Assembly (NCBI GenBank): GCA_000507305.1
Contig: DF239126.1
Span: forward strand, 62,001 to 126,000
Source of the DNA: Breviolum minutum Mf 1.05b.01
Lineage: Eukaryota > Sar > Dinophyceae > Suessiales > Symbiodiniaceae
Direction of reading: 5' to 3'
DNA length: 64,000 nt
Shown: positions 12,701 through 24,126 of the stretch, piece by piece
Numbering within the stretch: the stretch's first letter is position 1
How the letters are laid out: each line of letters begins with the position of its first letter
Program-made: the position numbers and the translations under genes
The notes under the pieces: generated by a model
Database searches by the model: none
What the model was told of the DNA's origin: nothing
What the model saw: the letters and a program-made list of their open reading frames with translations, nothing else

Positions 12701-13938
12701 TACATAATAGGAACATGTCAACACATAAGATGCTTCCAGCAAATAGCAAAAAACATTACGTACAAATAATGGCAAAACATATCAACAGTCAAAAACCCAA
12801 CACATTTGTACTCAGGAAATGTCTGCTGCAGTTTCTGGATCTTTGGAACACTGTGGCTCTGACTCTCTGACTGAAACTTTGGGAGAATCTGACATTAGTC
12901 GCAATTCACATCAGTTGTGCAAAATTGGAATGCTTACGCAGGTACGCAGTTGACAAGTTTGGAGATGTATTTTTTCAATCCATAATCCCAAATATAACAT
13001 TGAATATTTATCTTTCTCCTTTCATCTCAGGAAATTCCTGCTTCTGATGCTGAACCTTCAGAAACACCCAATGATCCTTTGGAGGCGAGTTCCCAACCAT
13101 TGCCATTATGCAAAATATGGTTTCACAAGTATCGTCTCACGATTTGTGCGTTCCCAACTTGAAATGTTTTATATTCAATAAGGCCGAGCTGAGCGAGTTC
13201 ATGCAAGATCTTGCCAAAAACCAGACAGAGACGGAGAAGAATCTCTTTGATGCAGAGGCTTTGGCGGCTTCTGCGGGGACGTTAGTGCCTGTAGCTGTGG
13301 TACAGTCAACCCTTTCAGCGATTGATGCGGCGCTTTCAAAAATAGCTAGAATTACAGATCCTGACTTAGTCAGTCATGATAGCAATGGATTCACAAAGGA
13401 AGAACGTGAAGCTATGGCTGAGGCTGAAAAGTTGGGAAAACCGCTAGGTCCCGAAACGAAGTTCAGTGCCAATGAAATTGAAAACATGATCCATGCCGAG
13501 CTTGCACAAGCACTTGTTCCGATTGACACCCCGCCAAAAGAATTGTGTCCTCTCCTTCCTCCAAGCCCTGTTGCTAGTGAAGTTACACCAACGCCAGTGC
13601 TTCCTCCCCCTCCTCTTGGCAAGCAGAACGTGCCGAAACGCCCCAGAAAACCAAGGGCAACCAAGCCAAATGCAACCAAGCCAGTTGCCACCAGCACCAG
13701 GAATGCAAAGTCAGGGAGGAATGCAAAACCAAAGGCAGAAAAGGCAAAGGATAAAGGCAAAGGGAGCAAAACAAAGGCAAAGGAAGCAGAAAAGGCAAAG
13801 GAGAAAAACAAAGACAAAGGCAAAAGGAGCAAAACAGAGGCGCATGCAACAGCAGCAGCAGTAGTACCAGCAGTGGATGAAACGCAGCTTGCGGAAGACG
13901 GTCTTTTGCGGAAAAAACTGCATTCAGTTACTTGGTAA
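9705..13938 (+). CDS. Disordered Lys/Ala/Asp-rich protein, multi-exon
   Basis: The function is not known. An almost complete phase-consistent chain reads 9705-9970, 10171-10253, 10548-10603, 10756-10790, 10824-10843, 10935-11032, 11198-11339, 11517 to about 11891 or beyond, 12224-12331, 12413-12460, 12816-12941, 13031-13084 and 13183-13938 with a TAA stop. The N-terminal exon carries a basic KSKKRKK cluster. The 11.5-kb exon encodes alternating Lys-rich and Asp-rich runs, and the last exon (about 250 residues) ends in a long Lys/Ala-rich region. Such composition fits a nuclear or nucleolar disordered protein, but that is inference. Intron 13085-13182 has a GC donor (GAG|GCGAGT) and an AG acceptor. 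The small exons at 10756 and 10824 and the link from about 11891 to 12224 are the weakest parts. The ATG at 9705 is the first in frame; an earlier exon is possible. Confidence 0.6.
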
Positions 13939-14188
13939 ATAAACACTGACTGAATTCTAGTATGTATGCAAGTAGATAGTATCAAAATAGATGCGTAGTC
14001 TTGTCTTCGCTGCTTAGGTTTACTCTGGGGCTTGGCATGGCGCAAAAGACAGTGGTCATTCTAGCGCAGAATGCAAAAGCATTGCATATGAAGCCAGGAA
14101 GATGTGACTAAACTCAATCAATCAGCTCAGCTGCAATTCTTCGCTTTTATAATTCTTCAATCAGCTACTATCAGTTTTTCTCGCTAAG

Positions 14189-14315
14189 GTGGATTTTGGA
14201 GAATGGCCATTCCAACTCTCCCATCGTGAGACGATACTTGTGAAAACCGGTTCACTTGATGCAACCAAGCATCTCGAAGTGGGATCACGCACCGCTGGGG
14301 TTTGCAGGAAAAAAG
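14189..14315 (+). CDS. Single well-bounded exon, gene not identified
   Basis: A 42-codon open segment starts with VDFGEWPF, is preceded by a pyrimidine-rich acceptor (TTTTTCTCGCTAAG) and is followed by a strong GTGAGT donor. It may be the next exon of the preceding gene through an alternative donor, or the start of another gene. Its continuation would fall at or beyond the assembly gap at 14548. Confidence 0.55.
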
Positions 14316-14547
14316 GTGAGTTACTGCGGCATCTCTTGAAAAAATTGTGTCTTACACGCTAAGTCTGAAGTCTTCTCTTACTTTAGAGTTCTGAATGTTG
14401 GTTCTTCTATTTGTTTGGTATGATGAAATCATGCAGCTTGAGAGACAACACTTTCACTCAGAAACAATGGAAACACAACATGATCACAAAGTGGGAAAGG
14501 ACCCACTTTCACTTTGGAAAGGACCCACTTAGCATTGGAGTCTCATT

Positions 14548-14589
14548 NNNNNNNNNNNNNNNNNNNNNNNNNNNNNNNNNNNNNNNNNN
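14548..14589. other. Assembly gap (42 Ns)
   Basis: A run of 42 N characters next to a pentanucleotide microsatellite. Sequence character changes across it: no palindromic MITE families were found to its left and many occur to its right. Confidence 1.
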
Positions 14590-14670
14590 TAATATAATAT
14601 AATATAATATAATATAATATAATATAATATAATATAATATAATATAATATAATATAATATATATATATAT
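14590..14670. repeat. (TAATA)n microsatellite
   Basis: About 14 uninterrupted TAATA units followed by a short TA run. It abuts the gap and is a likely cause of the broken assembly. Confidence 0.95.
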
Positions 14671-15769
14671 GTATCAAATTGTGATGAAGCTCACCTTATT
14701 CTCCCTTGGAACATCCAACCTTACGAAGTTCGCCCGGTGTTTTCGTACATTTTTTCCACCCGTGTTTTCTTACACCCGAAGTCGGAACTTAAATCTTTGG
14801 TTGACTGCCAAAACCGAGCCTTTGATAAGTGTAGGGAAACTCAGTCAAGATAGTAGGGCGTAGGGCTGACTTTTGATAGGCTGGGATCGAGATTTTTTTG
14901 AGAAAAAAGGTAGGGTCCAGGCTCTGAAATTTTGCACGCTTGCGGGAAAAATCATCATGAGAGATACTTTTTTGCAACTCAGGGAGATTCCGCGGAAAGA
15001 TCTTCCGTTTCGATCCCCGGACGTCACTGCTTCACAGTGGAACGACCGTGAAGGTTAAAAAACGGGGATCCCTTCGATAAAAATGACCCACTGTGAAAAC
15101 AGCTCCCAACTGATGCGGCGCATGGATGCGTTTGGTTGTGATTATCGGCTTCTTGAGGTGGTTTTGTCATATATCATCAGCCCAAGTGGCAGTCCCAAGA
15201 AAACCATATTCAGAAGTATAGCGTATACCAGGTATAGTCCCAGTCCTTGTGTTGGTTCCAAGGGGGTGTGGTATTAGCTATACCTACCACCGGTTGTCAG
15301 AAACCAAGAAAACAAAACACCCCCAAAACCAAGATGGACACCAACAAAACAAATAGTTGAAAGGAAATTCCTATTCCACACCATCATTTTTTAGGGTCTG
15401 ACTTTTAGTTGTCGGGGTGTAAAGCGAGTTTCTTCCAGATTATTTCTTGAAATTGTGAGCCCCAAGCCCCAAAATAGTGATCCCTAAGAATGATTGGCAT
15501 CTCAAAACTGGTGGTTTGGAGATCCAAGAGAATCCTGCGAAAAACCAGAGTCAAACACCTCTTGTTTGGAGGGTCCAATCGTTGATTCTTGGTGATCATT
15601 ATTTTCCCACTGTTATCTTGGATTTGCAAAAAAAACTTGGGAAACAGTTCCACAACATACTCTCCCAGATGGTGGCTGGTTTGATGGTGAAAATCTCATC
15701 CCATGGGATCCCAATCCGCAAAAAAATCACCAAGAACAAACAAATCCGAGCTTGAAGATTATAAGTAAA

Positions 15770-15837
15770 GGTTATTTCACCCCAGGGAAACCCATTGATT
15801 TTCGGCCATTTATAGGGGTGAAATCAACATAACTCCA
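15770..15837. mobile_element. pal-F copy
   Basis: The motif GGTTATTTCACCCC at the left and AGGGGTGAAAT followed by AACTCC at the right form an imperfect inverted repeat around TTTATAGG. Other copies are near 25735, 51966, 52796, 56408 and 63822. Confidence 0.5.
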
Positions 15838-16570
15838 CTGATAGCACACGATCGGCTCCAAACAACCCCACCTGCAAGCGCCAAGACCAACGATCAGACC
15901 AAGGTCGCCACCGCTTGGAGTGTCCTATGCCTGACTTTTCTTTCCGGAGAAAAAAACAACAAAGCAACCAGGAGATTCGGCCGCCGTGACCTCTTGATCC
16001 CCTAGTTGTTGGAAGGTCACTTATATAACCTTTGAGTTCGGGTCACGGATCACCATCCCAAAAAGGTCACAAGGAATTGCCCGGAAATTGTTGTTGTGTT
16101 TCTTCCCAGCTTTTCTTCCCACTTTGTAAATTGATATTCCAACTTGGTGATGATCCCAACATGACGTAAAAATTGACAATTAAAAACCAATCCAAAGGAT
16201 CCATCAGCAATCGGACCCTCCAACGGAAGGGTGAATGAACCTGTATTTTGCAGGGGTGTTTTGGTCCTGAGTTTTGAGGGGTTTTGGGATACTTAGGGTA
16301 CTTTGAGATGAGGTCACTTTGGATATTTTTAAGGGGGGAAGGAGTTCACTTGATTTATTTTAATTAAAGATACTTTTCATGTGGATGAGGTTCCATGGAT
16401 TTTTTGGGCTTGAAGGGTTGACGAAAGTCAACATTTTGCAGGAAAAAAACATCCCATGACTTCTGCGAAATCCTGGTGATTGGACTGAAGGCCAGAAAAA
16501 GCCTTGACCCAAATGACACCATGTGGAGGATGACACGTTCCATTTTGATTGGATTATGATTCATTTGTCA

Positions 16571-16624
16571 TTAGTTACCGCTAGTGACCATTAGTGACCA
16601 CTAGTGACCATTAGTGACCATTAG

Positions 16625-16660
<36 letters not shown>
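16571..16660. repeat. Decamer repeat TTAGTGACCA plus (GAT)n
   Basis: Six successive decamers of the form (T/C)TAGTGACCA fill 16571-16630 and run straight into a TGA/GAT trinucleotide microsatellite. Confidence 0.9.
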
Positions 16661-16661
<1 letters not shown>

Positions 16662-16810
16662 TGAATGATGCCTGGATCATCCCAAAACTTTACCTTCTCT
16701 TTGTTTTGGATATCTGACGCAAGATTTGATTGGCTAGAGGATATTTTCTCGGATGTCCATGATACATTGAGAAGCAAGCAACAAAATGTCCTGTTCCATT
16801 GCACTAGTTG

Positions 16811-16954
16811 TTTGATAGGGGGATTCCCATAGTGGGCTACAATAATATACAATAATCCCTATACAAATGGTAGTCTACTTGCTTTGATAGGGGGATTCCC
16901 ATAGTGGGCTACAATTTTATACAATAATCCCTATACAAATGGTAGTCTACTTGC
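16811..16954. repeat. 72-bp tandem duplication
   Basis: Units 16811-16882 and 16883-16954 begin TTTGATAGGGGGATTCCC and end TAGTCTACTTGC. They differ only at a few bases around the ATAATAT/TTTTAT position. Confidence 0.95.
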
Positions 16955-17417
16955 TCAATCGTATCACACATAGCTTGGACTTTGAGAAAATACATCAAAT
17001 TGAGAGGTCTTTCCAACAGTGACAAAATATGTTTTTTGAATTTTTATTTCTGTAACTTCCACTCTAAGGGGTCAAAATTGAAAAAAAAAAACTGCACCCA
17101 AAACGCCTCCTGAGTACAATGATTGGCCCAGGTGAGCTAAAGGGCAAATGAGGAAAAACATCCCCGGAAAACTGTTGGAAACCAATCAGCGAGTTGAGCA
17201 GCCCGAAAACGTTTTCTCGGAATTTCCCGATGCCGAGCACCCAAAGACACAAATGTGAAAAACACCCCAAAGCAATGGCGGATTCATTGCAAAGTTGCTA
17301 CTTTTTTTTGTTTTTCTGAGATGTTTCACAGGTTGGAGTTCCTTTGACAAAAACAACCCAATCCCGAAAAAGAAATCTCCAAAGAGATGGTTGAAGATTT
17401 TTGAATTTCTCAGTAGC

Positions 17418-17541
17418 CATGACGGATTCAAGTGACGAACGGTGTATTTACATACTAATTTACCAAACAAAAACATCAACCAAATGTAGGTAAATATCAT
17501 ATTATATATATATACACCAGTTTCATGGATCCGTCATGGGA
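17418..17541. mobile_element. pal-B copy
   Basis: The ends are CATGACGGATTCA and TGGATCCGTCATG. The interior has TGTATTTACATAC opposite ATGTAGGTAAATAT, and a TATATA run interrupts the right arm. Confidence 0.7.
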
Positions 17542-17840
17542 TATCCCCATATAAATCCTTAAGTCTACTGCTCAACCTGGATCTCTGGACCAACCTGCCT
17601 TCGCCGAGATCTGACATGAAGTTGGCACGGACATCCTGAAGAAATGTTGCATTTTTTTCCAACGCGGCGCCAGATTTTCATCCATGTGTTTTTTGGTTGG
17701 ATTTGAAAAAATGTGGATGGGGGCTTCTGAAGAATTGCGTCATCATCGGTGATTTACTGTGACATTTCTTATTATTCAACAGTTGGAGGATACTTTACCT
17801 TTGAAAAGCCCCCAAAAAAACAAGCAATACATCCCAAAGT

Positions 17841-17940
17841 TTAACGTAGCCCCTGAAAAATGCTGGTTGGGAGACTACGACTATATATCTACTATCCTTT
17901 TGGGAAGATAACTTTTCAGGGGCGAACTGTCAGTTTTGGG
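17841..17940. mobile_element. pal-A copy
   Basis: TAGCCCCTGAAAAATG at the left is mirrored by CTTTTCAGGGGCGAACTG at the right, giving a hairpin of about 100 bp. Confidence 0.75.
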
Positions 17941-18017
17941 TACTCTGCTACTCCGGGTACTTTTCACATGGCGCGTCATGAGGGGCAGAGGTTCTTGGAT
18001 TTGCTGTATTAAATGGT

Positions 18018-18152
18018 ACTGTTGATGGCTGAAATATGCTGAAATCCGGCCTTCACCAGTTGAGGTTGGTAGTTTATCCAGTTTATCCCATTATTTACAG
18101 GGTTTCCAAAACATCCCAGGTCGTTGTTTGGGATTTCTGAATCATCAACAGT
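18018..18152. mobile_element. pal-D copy
   Basis: It opens with TACTGTTGATGGCTGAAAT and closes with GGATTTCTGAATCATCAACAGT. Inside are GTAGTTTATCC and TTATTTACAGGG, shared with the other pal-D copies. Confidence 0.8.
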
Positions 18153-18550
18153 CTGAGCGGAAAAAAGTTTCAAAACAACAAAAGAAACACTCCCGAAAAC
18201 TCAACGCCGAAAACCCCAAAACTCATTGAACTTGGATGAAAATTTGGCGATGGTATATGTAGTTTTTTGGTGTCCATGCCTAGTTTTCAGGGGAGTGTTT
18301 CCATTCCTCTCAATATAGATAGTGGATTCATTATTGATAAATCCATTGGTGGTAAAAATCATGCAATCTCGTCGGTTTCAAATCATTTCTCAGAAACCTT
18401 ACGGAAGTGAGTGAAACACAGCGAACACAACTGTTTTTGGCTATGATGAAGCAATCATCAGGAATCACTTGAATTCTTCATTGCTCAAAATAGATCCATA
18501 TATACTTATCATTCAAACATCAAATTTCAATATTCTCCTATCATTCATTA

Positions 18551-18648
18551 ACTCCCCTCAAAACTAACATATCCCCTGAAAAATACTGGAAGACTATTTT
18601 CCTTTTGAAATGGTCCCCTTTTACGGGATATGCGTTAATTTTTGGGTG
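18551..18648. mobile_element. pal-A copy
   Basis: ACTCCCCTCAAAACTAACAT and CCCCTGAAAAAT at the left face CGGGATATGCGTTAATTTTTGGGTGG at the right. The right arm is diverged. Confidence 0.65.
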
Positions 18649-18894
18649 GTAGTACATCAAATTTCAATATTCTTCCATGGCCATCCATGATACGTGGCAT
18701 TGCTGGAGTCCAAAAACACCTTTTTTGTTGCCCATGTTGCAGCTACAGCACATGCTGGGTTTGCTTGAAAACTCTTAACTCTTGACGCTTAAGGCCAAGA
18801 ATGGAACGAAGATGAAGATGATGTTTAACGTTGTCATCCGGTTTCAAGCTTGAAATCCGAATAAAATTAAAGGCCACAAACATTTTACTGAAAA

Positions 18895-18987
18895 TTTAAC
18901 ATAGCCCCTGAAAATAGGCCTTCCCAAAAGGAAAGGCTTGTCTTCCAACTATCATTTTTCAGGGGCAAACTGTTGAATTTGCGGGTG
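18895..18987. mobile_element. pal-A copy
   Basis: TTTAACATAGCCCCTGAAAA is opposed by TTTTTCAGGGGCAAACTG. The core has CCCAAAAGGAAAG, a subtype shared with copies near 26151 and 33322. Confidence 0.75.
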
Positions 18988-19618
18988 TAATTTTGCCATA
19001 CAATTTTTGTTGGCCACCCCAAACTGGAAAAGGGGAAACGATTATACTCACTCATATCAAAAATTGAATCAACGGACCTTTTTTAACGGACCATTTTAGT
19101 AAATTGCGATCAAAATTATCAGATACTCCGGCTTTTTAGGGGTCCGTTCAATGGGTCCGACCGTTGAAGATTCCTGAGAACCAACTAAACCGTGGTGTAA
19201 ATCTATGTCGCCTCATTCACCGGCTTCGTCCCGCTGTCCGTTTCAGCCAGATTTTTTTTGGGGGGAGGATTTTTTTAAGGTGAAATGTATGCCCTTGAAT
19301 TCTAACAGTTGGATACCCAACACAGACATGTTTGAAAGGAGATACATTTTTCCAAAGCATGATTTTTGGGTATCTATGGTAGTTTTCGGGGGTGTATCCC
19401 CTCAGAAAAGCACAAAAAGATACCTTCCTTTAGAAAACCCTGCGTTTTTTTGTTTTTGGCAACAAAAATGATGAGCAAGATGGATTGGCAGCCTTTTTAA
19501 AATACACTCTTTCAGTTGTTTTTTCAGTCAAACTGGATGAAAACCTCAACTTTTGGGGCAAAACATGTGGAATCTGGATGACATTCAGCACACTAGACTA
19601 TGAATCAGGGATATTCAT

Positions 19619-19652
19619 GGATTTCAACTGATTTCAACTGATTTCAACTGGA
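19619..19652. repeat. 11-bp triplet repeat
   Basis: Three perfect units of TGATTTCAACT follow one another. Confidence 0.85.
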
Positions 19653-20228
19653 GTTTGTGCATCAACAGTTATCCCAACAAGTGGCCAAAAAAAATAACCA
19701 TATGTTGGGTGAGGGTGATATATTTTTTGTTAATGTAGCCTCAGTCTCAAGTCATATCATCCAAAGGTCCCAAATTGGCGAATTGATGTCCATTTCTACA
19801 TGAATTTCACCATGCTACAAATTAAATAGTATAAATCACTGTTTATGTAAATGTACCTTTCGAGCTTCAAGAACCCGCAAGCTCAAGTAGACCCCAGTGG
19901 AAAAAACCAAGAGGTTTTGAACGAAGAAACCGGGTTTCTGCAAAAAAACATATGTTCAATATATATATATATATATGCGCTTTGTACGTGTTAAATATGG
20001 CTGCTTAAATACGGGTTTTGCTGGGATGAAACCGGTCTTTTTTTTTGTCAAGAACCAGGTTTTTCCAGAAAATTGACAAAACAACATGCAAAAACCGGGT
20101 TTTTGAAAAAGCACCGACAATTTCTTGGGTTCGGGAGGCTCTAACTTCCTTGGAAGCACTTGGTGTGTCATTTATCATATTGGTTTGCCAGAAAAGGGTT
20201 GTGGCGCCTGGGGGGACGACTGGTATAG

Positions 20229-20361
20229 CCTGGAGGTCAACCACCATTTCAAAAATGATGGTTCATTTTGGATGATAAATGCCTATTCAAACAAAAACAT
20301 GTTGAAACTCGTTGCCACCCAGCTTTAAAAACATGGTGAAACTCGGTGGACTTCCAGGGAA
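20229..20361. mobile_element. pal-H copy
   Basis: It begins CCTGGAGGTCAACCACCATTT and ends GGTGGACTTCCAGGGA, with TGGATGATAAATGC and GTTGAAACTCGTTG between. The same layout recurs near 21343, 27231, 33946 and 52360. Confidence 0.7.
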
Positions 20362-20402
20362 TACATAAAAAGCACACCTTGTCTAGGGACAAATCGATTC
20401 AC

Positions 20403-20493
20403 CATCCTCGAACGTCAGGGGTGCCGGAAGATCTGCTGTGGCGACCCCCCCGCAAGCGGCGACACTCAGGGTGGCTTGGGGATTGGGGATATC
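20403..20493 (-). CDS. Exon-like segment, Ala/Gly-rich
   Basis: On the minus strand a TTATTTCCAG acceptor precedes 30 codons beginning DIPNPQATLS, and a GTGAATCG donor follows. It enters in phase 0 and leaves in phase 1. GC content is much higher than its surroundings. The parent gene is not known. Confidence 0.5.
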
Positions 20494-20692
20494 CTGGAAA
20501 TAATCAAAGTTTCTTGGTTGCGCTGGATGCCTTGGTTTCTTATTTGATGGAGTTCCACTGAACCTAACTAGGGATGTTTTGATATCCTAAGATTCGTCTT
20601 ACTTTAGATTTGGAAGCCTCGTATGTTTTTGGAGTGGGTCATGGAGTGCTTCTCACTGTCGGTTTGGCACAAACCTCTTACAGTAAGCGTCA

Positions 20693-20899
20693 ATGAAAGA
20701 GTGGATTTGCAAGGGAAAACTCGCCTTCAATTCTACCACATGTTTGCAGTTGTCTTCGTGGCTAAATTCTATTCTCTTTGTGGTAGTTGACCAGTGCACT
20801 GGTGCATTCAACAAATGGTTCAGAAAGCCACATACAAAGTGGATAAAAAATGCATGGGGCAAAAAACGAGAACCATTTACGATTGGTGCTAAAAGTTAG
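20693..20899 (+). CDS. Weak coding candidate (68 codons)
   Basis: An open frame from an ATG to TAG with a C-terminal basic Trp-containing part (NKWFRKPHTKWIKN). No convincing splice sites were found and the opposite strand is also open, so this may be chance. Confidence 0.2.
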   Translation: MKEWICKGKLAFNSTTCLQLSSWLNSILFVVVDQCTGAFNKWFRKPHTKWIKNAWGKKREPFTIGAKS

Positions 20900-21046
20900 T
20901 CTGACACAGGGTACCTGAAAACATCTTCCGCAGTTGTATAAACCCAGAACTAGATTCAATGATCTTAGATATTGAAAAAAAAACATTTCTGAAACCATGA
21001 ACAGGTTTCAGAGTCAAACATATGTGCGGTCTTTATTGAGATTTTG

Positions 21047-21076
21047 AAACAAACAAACAAACAAACAAACAAACAA

Positions 21077-21111
<35 letters not shown>

Positions 21112-21156
21112 AACAAACAAACAAACAAACAGACAGACAAACAAACAAACAAACAG
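21047..21156. repeat. (AAAC)n/(AGAC)n tetranucleotide repeat
   Basis: Blocks of AAAC and AGAC units alternate over 110 bp. The open frames seen on both strands here are products of the repeat. Confidence 0.95.
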
Positions 21157-21342
21157 CATCAACAACTACTCACTCACTCAGGGTGTTTTCCATTTCCACT
21201 TCCAAACATTCTTCTCATGTTACCCCTTTTGGATGGCCAAAAAGGGACGGATGTTGTCCACCAAGCCCCCTGTTCGGTACAAAGAGATGCCTGGTTCAAG
21301 CGTGCCAGTGATAGCTATCAAACACAAGAGTCGTATCAACAA

Positions 21343-21462
21343 CCCTGGAAGTCCAACCAGCCACCATCTTTAATAAGTTTACGAGCTTCCTCCATTTTTG
21401 AAGTGGGGATTTATCATCCAAAATGAAGCATCATTTTTGAAATGGTGGTTGACTTCCAGGGA
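21343..21462. mobile_element. pal-H copy
   Basis: CCCTGGAAGTCCAACC at the left mirrors TGGTTGACTTCCAGGGA at the right, with TACGAGCTTCCTCC and TTTATCATCCAAAATGA inside. Confidence 0.75.
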
Positions 21463-21820
21463 TACTGTCTATAGAAATAAGATAGAGAGAGATTGTAGAT
21501 TATATAGCATACACTGAATGATTGACCGTCTAATCTGATGATGATCCAAAATATTCAGACATGATCCAAAACCTCTTCTTTTTCGAACGCACTTCGACTT
21601 GTGGTAGTTTTCTTTTTACTAGGCAGGATCTCCACTGACTACATCGTCCAACTGCACTTCATCAGGCCTTTCATTGTTGACAGGGTTTTCAAAGGTTGAC
21701 AAAACCTTCGAAAGAACCCCTTCTAAACGTCTCAAAGAATTCGCATTTCAGCCAATTTTTACACACACCTTTTTGGTGATTTCTGCTAAACCGTCTGTTC
21801 TTTGTTTTGTTGCTGTGTAG

Positions 21821-22095
21821 GTTGTTGTGTTCCGTCTTATGAAGCTGCGCATTTAGAAAAGGTGCAGGCATTTCTACTGGAAAAAAATAGGAAAATCCAA
21901 GAAAATAATGCAGCTTGGCCGGGACAAAAAGAGGGGGTTAATTTCAGCCTTTCATCTACTTTACTATTTGATGAACAACCCTTCAATATTGAAGATGAAA
22001 ATTTCACATCAAAGAAAAGTACCCCCAACACTATCAGATTTCGCCGGGGGAAAAGCACCCCAAACATGTTCAATTTTCATTCTTCTGAAGTCTGA
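21821..22095 (+). CDS. Exon-like segment ending in a stop, unknown protein
   Basis: A TGCTGTGTAG acceptor precedes about 91 codons with a helical start (YEAAHLEKVQAFLLEK) and a TGA stop at 22093-22095. Composition is protein-like and hydrophilic. The minus strand is open in the same region but reads as a Phe/Ser-rich shadow. The parent gene is not known. Confidence 0.4.
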
Positions 22096-22779
22096 GCCAT
22101 TGAAGATTTGCCAAAAACGATCTGCGGAAATTTTGGTCGAACATTTTCTACGGAATAATATGGGAAGTTTCTGTAAAATGACGTGACAAGGCCTTCAGAA
22201 GGATAATTGTTCTGGTCAGTTTCGCTATTAAACACGGAACAAATCTTGGGGAGACATCATTTCTGTAGACTCAGAATTCATTGATCTCAACTTTGCCAAA
22301 TCTTAGGGTTAAGATTTGATCCACATTGCTTAAGGAAGCTTATCTGTTACCATGGAAATCCCATGGAAGCTTAGGGTGAATTTCACCATCGTTGTTCCTT
22401 AACAGGGTTCAAGTGCATCATTAATCCAAACTTCGGGAAATCCTTCAAAACTACCAGCCCCTAAGAATCCGAAAACTTCCCCCTGAAAAAGTAGGGATCA
22501 TTTTGAGAACCCAACAAAAACACCCTGCGAAAAATAATTCACCCCATCTTTTTGGGAGGCTCCTTGGGGATTTGGGAGATTTCCCTTCTTTAGCTACATT
22601 TTGGGGTGAGGTCGTCTGAGATCGCTATGATTTGACCAGCAAAAATGGGTCATATTTCACTGGAAGCTTGGTGTTGAGTTGTGTGTGCAATTTGTGACAC
22701 TCAAACTTCGTCATTCCACCAACGCATATCAGGAGGAATGCTCGCCTAAGCTGGAAAGTTTGGTGATGTTTGGTGTTGG

Positions 22780-22813
<34 letters not shown>

Positions 22814-22870
22814 AGTACTGATGATGGTACTGATGATGGTGGTAGATATGATGCTAGTGATGATGGTGGA
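22780..22870. repeat. (GAT)n microsatellite
   Basis: About a dozen perfect GAT units are followed by diverged GATGGTACT units. It would read as poly-Asp on the plus strand. Confidence 0.9.
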
Positions 22871-23118
22871 TACGATACATCTGAAAGTCATTGCATATCT
22901 TTATGACCTTCCACATAATACTGATTGGTTCATAGGGGATACTTGTGATGGCTTATTAGAATCCCTATTATAAACCTGAGTGAGTATCATCCCTAGATAC
23001 AGCAAAATAACCACAACCAGGGATTTTCCTGGTAGCTGGTCACTGCTCAATTGGATGACCTTGCCAAAGACAGTAGAAAATCGAGTTGGATGAAGCAAAC
23101 ATCTGGGCACAAAATGAC

Positions 23119-23218
23119 TACCCTCCAGGGAATTAAACATATCCCCCTGATGGTTGGCATATTTGAAGATGATTTTCCAAACTTCCCCAGGTGGGATATG
23201 TTAGTTTCCTGGAGGGTA
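23119..23218. mobile_element. pal-A copy with TA ends
   Basis: The termini are TACCCTCCAGGGAA and TTCCTGGAGGGTA. CATATCCCCC pairs with GGGATATG inside. The element is 100 bp. Confidence 0.85.
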
Positions 23219-24033
23219 TAATTCCCAAATCACTTTTTTGTTCGGTGGGACTTACTAACCTTTTACTACCTTCCTGACACAAATCCACGCACCTCAAAAC
23301 CTCCAAACCAAGGGACCCGTAAGGAACGTTCGAGGCCAACAATGGAATGTAAAATTCGTCCCGCTTCATCGAAGGGATGATCAGCTCCTATGACCCGCTA
23401 AAACGGACCTGAAAAACAGCCGTTGCTGTTAATTTCCATCAACTTTACGCCTAAAAACAACCACAGTTGCCTTAAAAAAAGGTACCAGTGATTTTTTTGG
23501 GCCTAAAAATCAAAGTGGTCTTGAATCGATTTTTGATGCATCCCTTTTCAACCGGTCAAATATATCGTTATCTACAATGTTTTTATCTACAGTATGATGA
23601 TTCTGTATCTTCATTTACGACCCTGAAGCTTAAGATAGATACTTTGGGTCCGGCCCTAAACACTGTGTAGATAAGGCAAATAATGCCCACTGTTGCAGGG
23701 TTTCCACATGCCCCAATAAGCTTTCTCCCATAATCATGGAAGTCGAAAATCACCCTAAATGAAAGAAAACTATTGTTGGAGGAAGGGTAAATACCAGAAA
23801 TGATGCTACTTTTTTCACATGTATCTCCGGCTTCAAAGATGTTGAAACATCATCATCTCTACGCAATTTATTATAAATCCATAACCTGAATGTTTCGGCC
23901 ATTTTGGGTAGGATTCCCTTGCAATCAGTACCTTTTTGGGTGACCAATCGGCGGGAGTGTGGTCGCTATAAATCGCCGTTGAATCATCTGAGCCACGGTC
24001 AAAAAAACCCGGCCTTACTTTCCATTGTGAATC

Positions 24034-24126
24034 CTGGTTGTTTAAGAACGGGATCCTTATTTCATGGTTTATGAAATAATCCCCATTTAACTATGTATTA
24101 TAATTCCCTATATACCCTAAACAACT
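24034..24126. mobile_element. pal-E copy
   Basis: It starts CTGGTTGTTTAAGAACGGG and ends CCCTAAACAACTA. The inner part has GGATCCTTATTTCATGG and AATAATCCCC. Confidence 0.75.

Noticed and set aside
13374-14045. 223-codon open frame on the minus strand, Phe/Leu/Ala-rich
   Set aside because: It is the antisense shadow of the Lys/Ala-rich exon 13183-13938; the plus strand has splice sites and a phase-consistent chain.
21044-21165. Lys-Gln-Thr and Val-Cys-Leu repeat frames on both strands
   Set aside because: Products of the AAAC/AGAC tetranucleotide repeat.
22679-22906. Poly-Asp open frame
   Set aside because: It depends on the (GAT)n microsatellite; the short upstream part has no matching splice sites.
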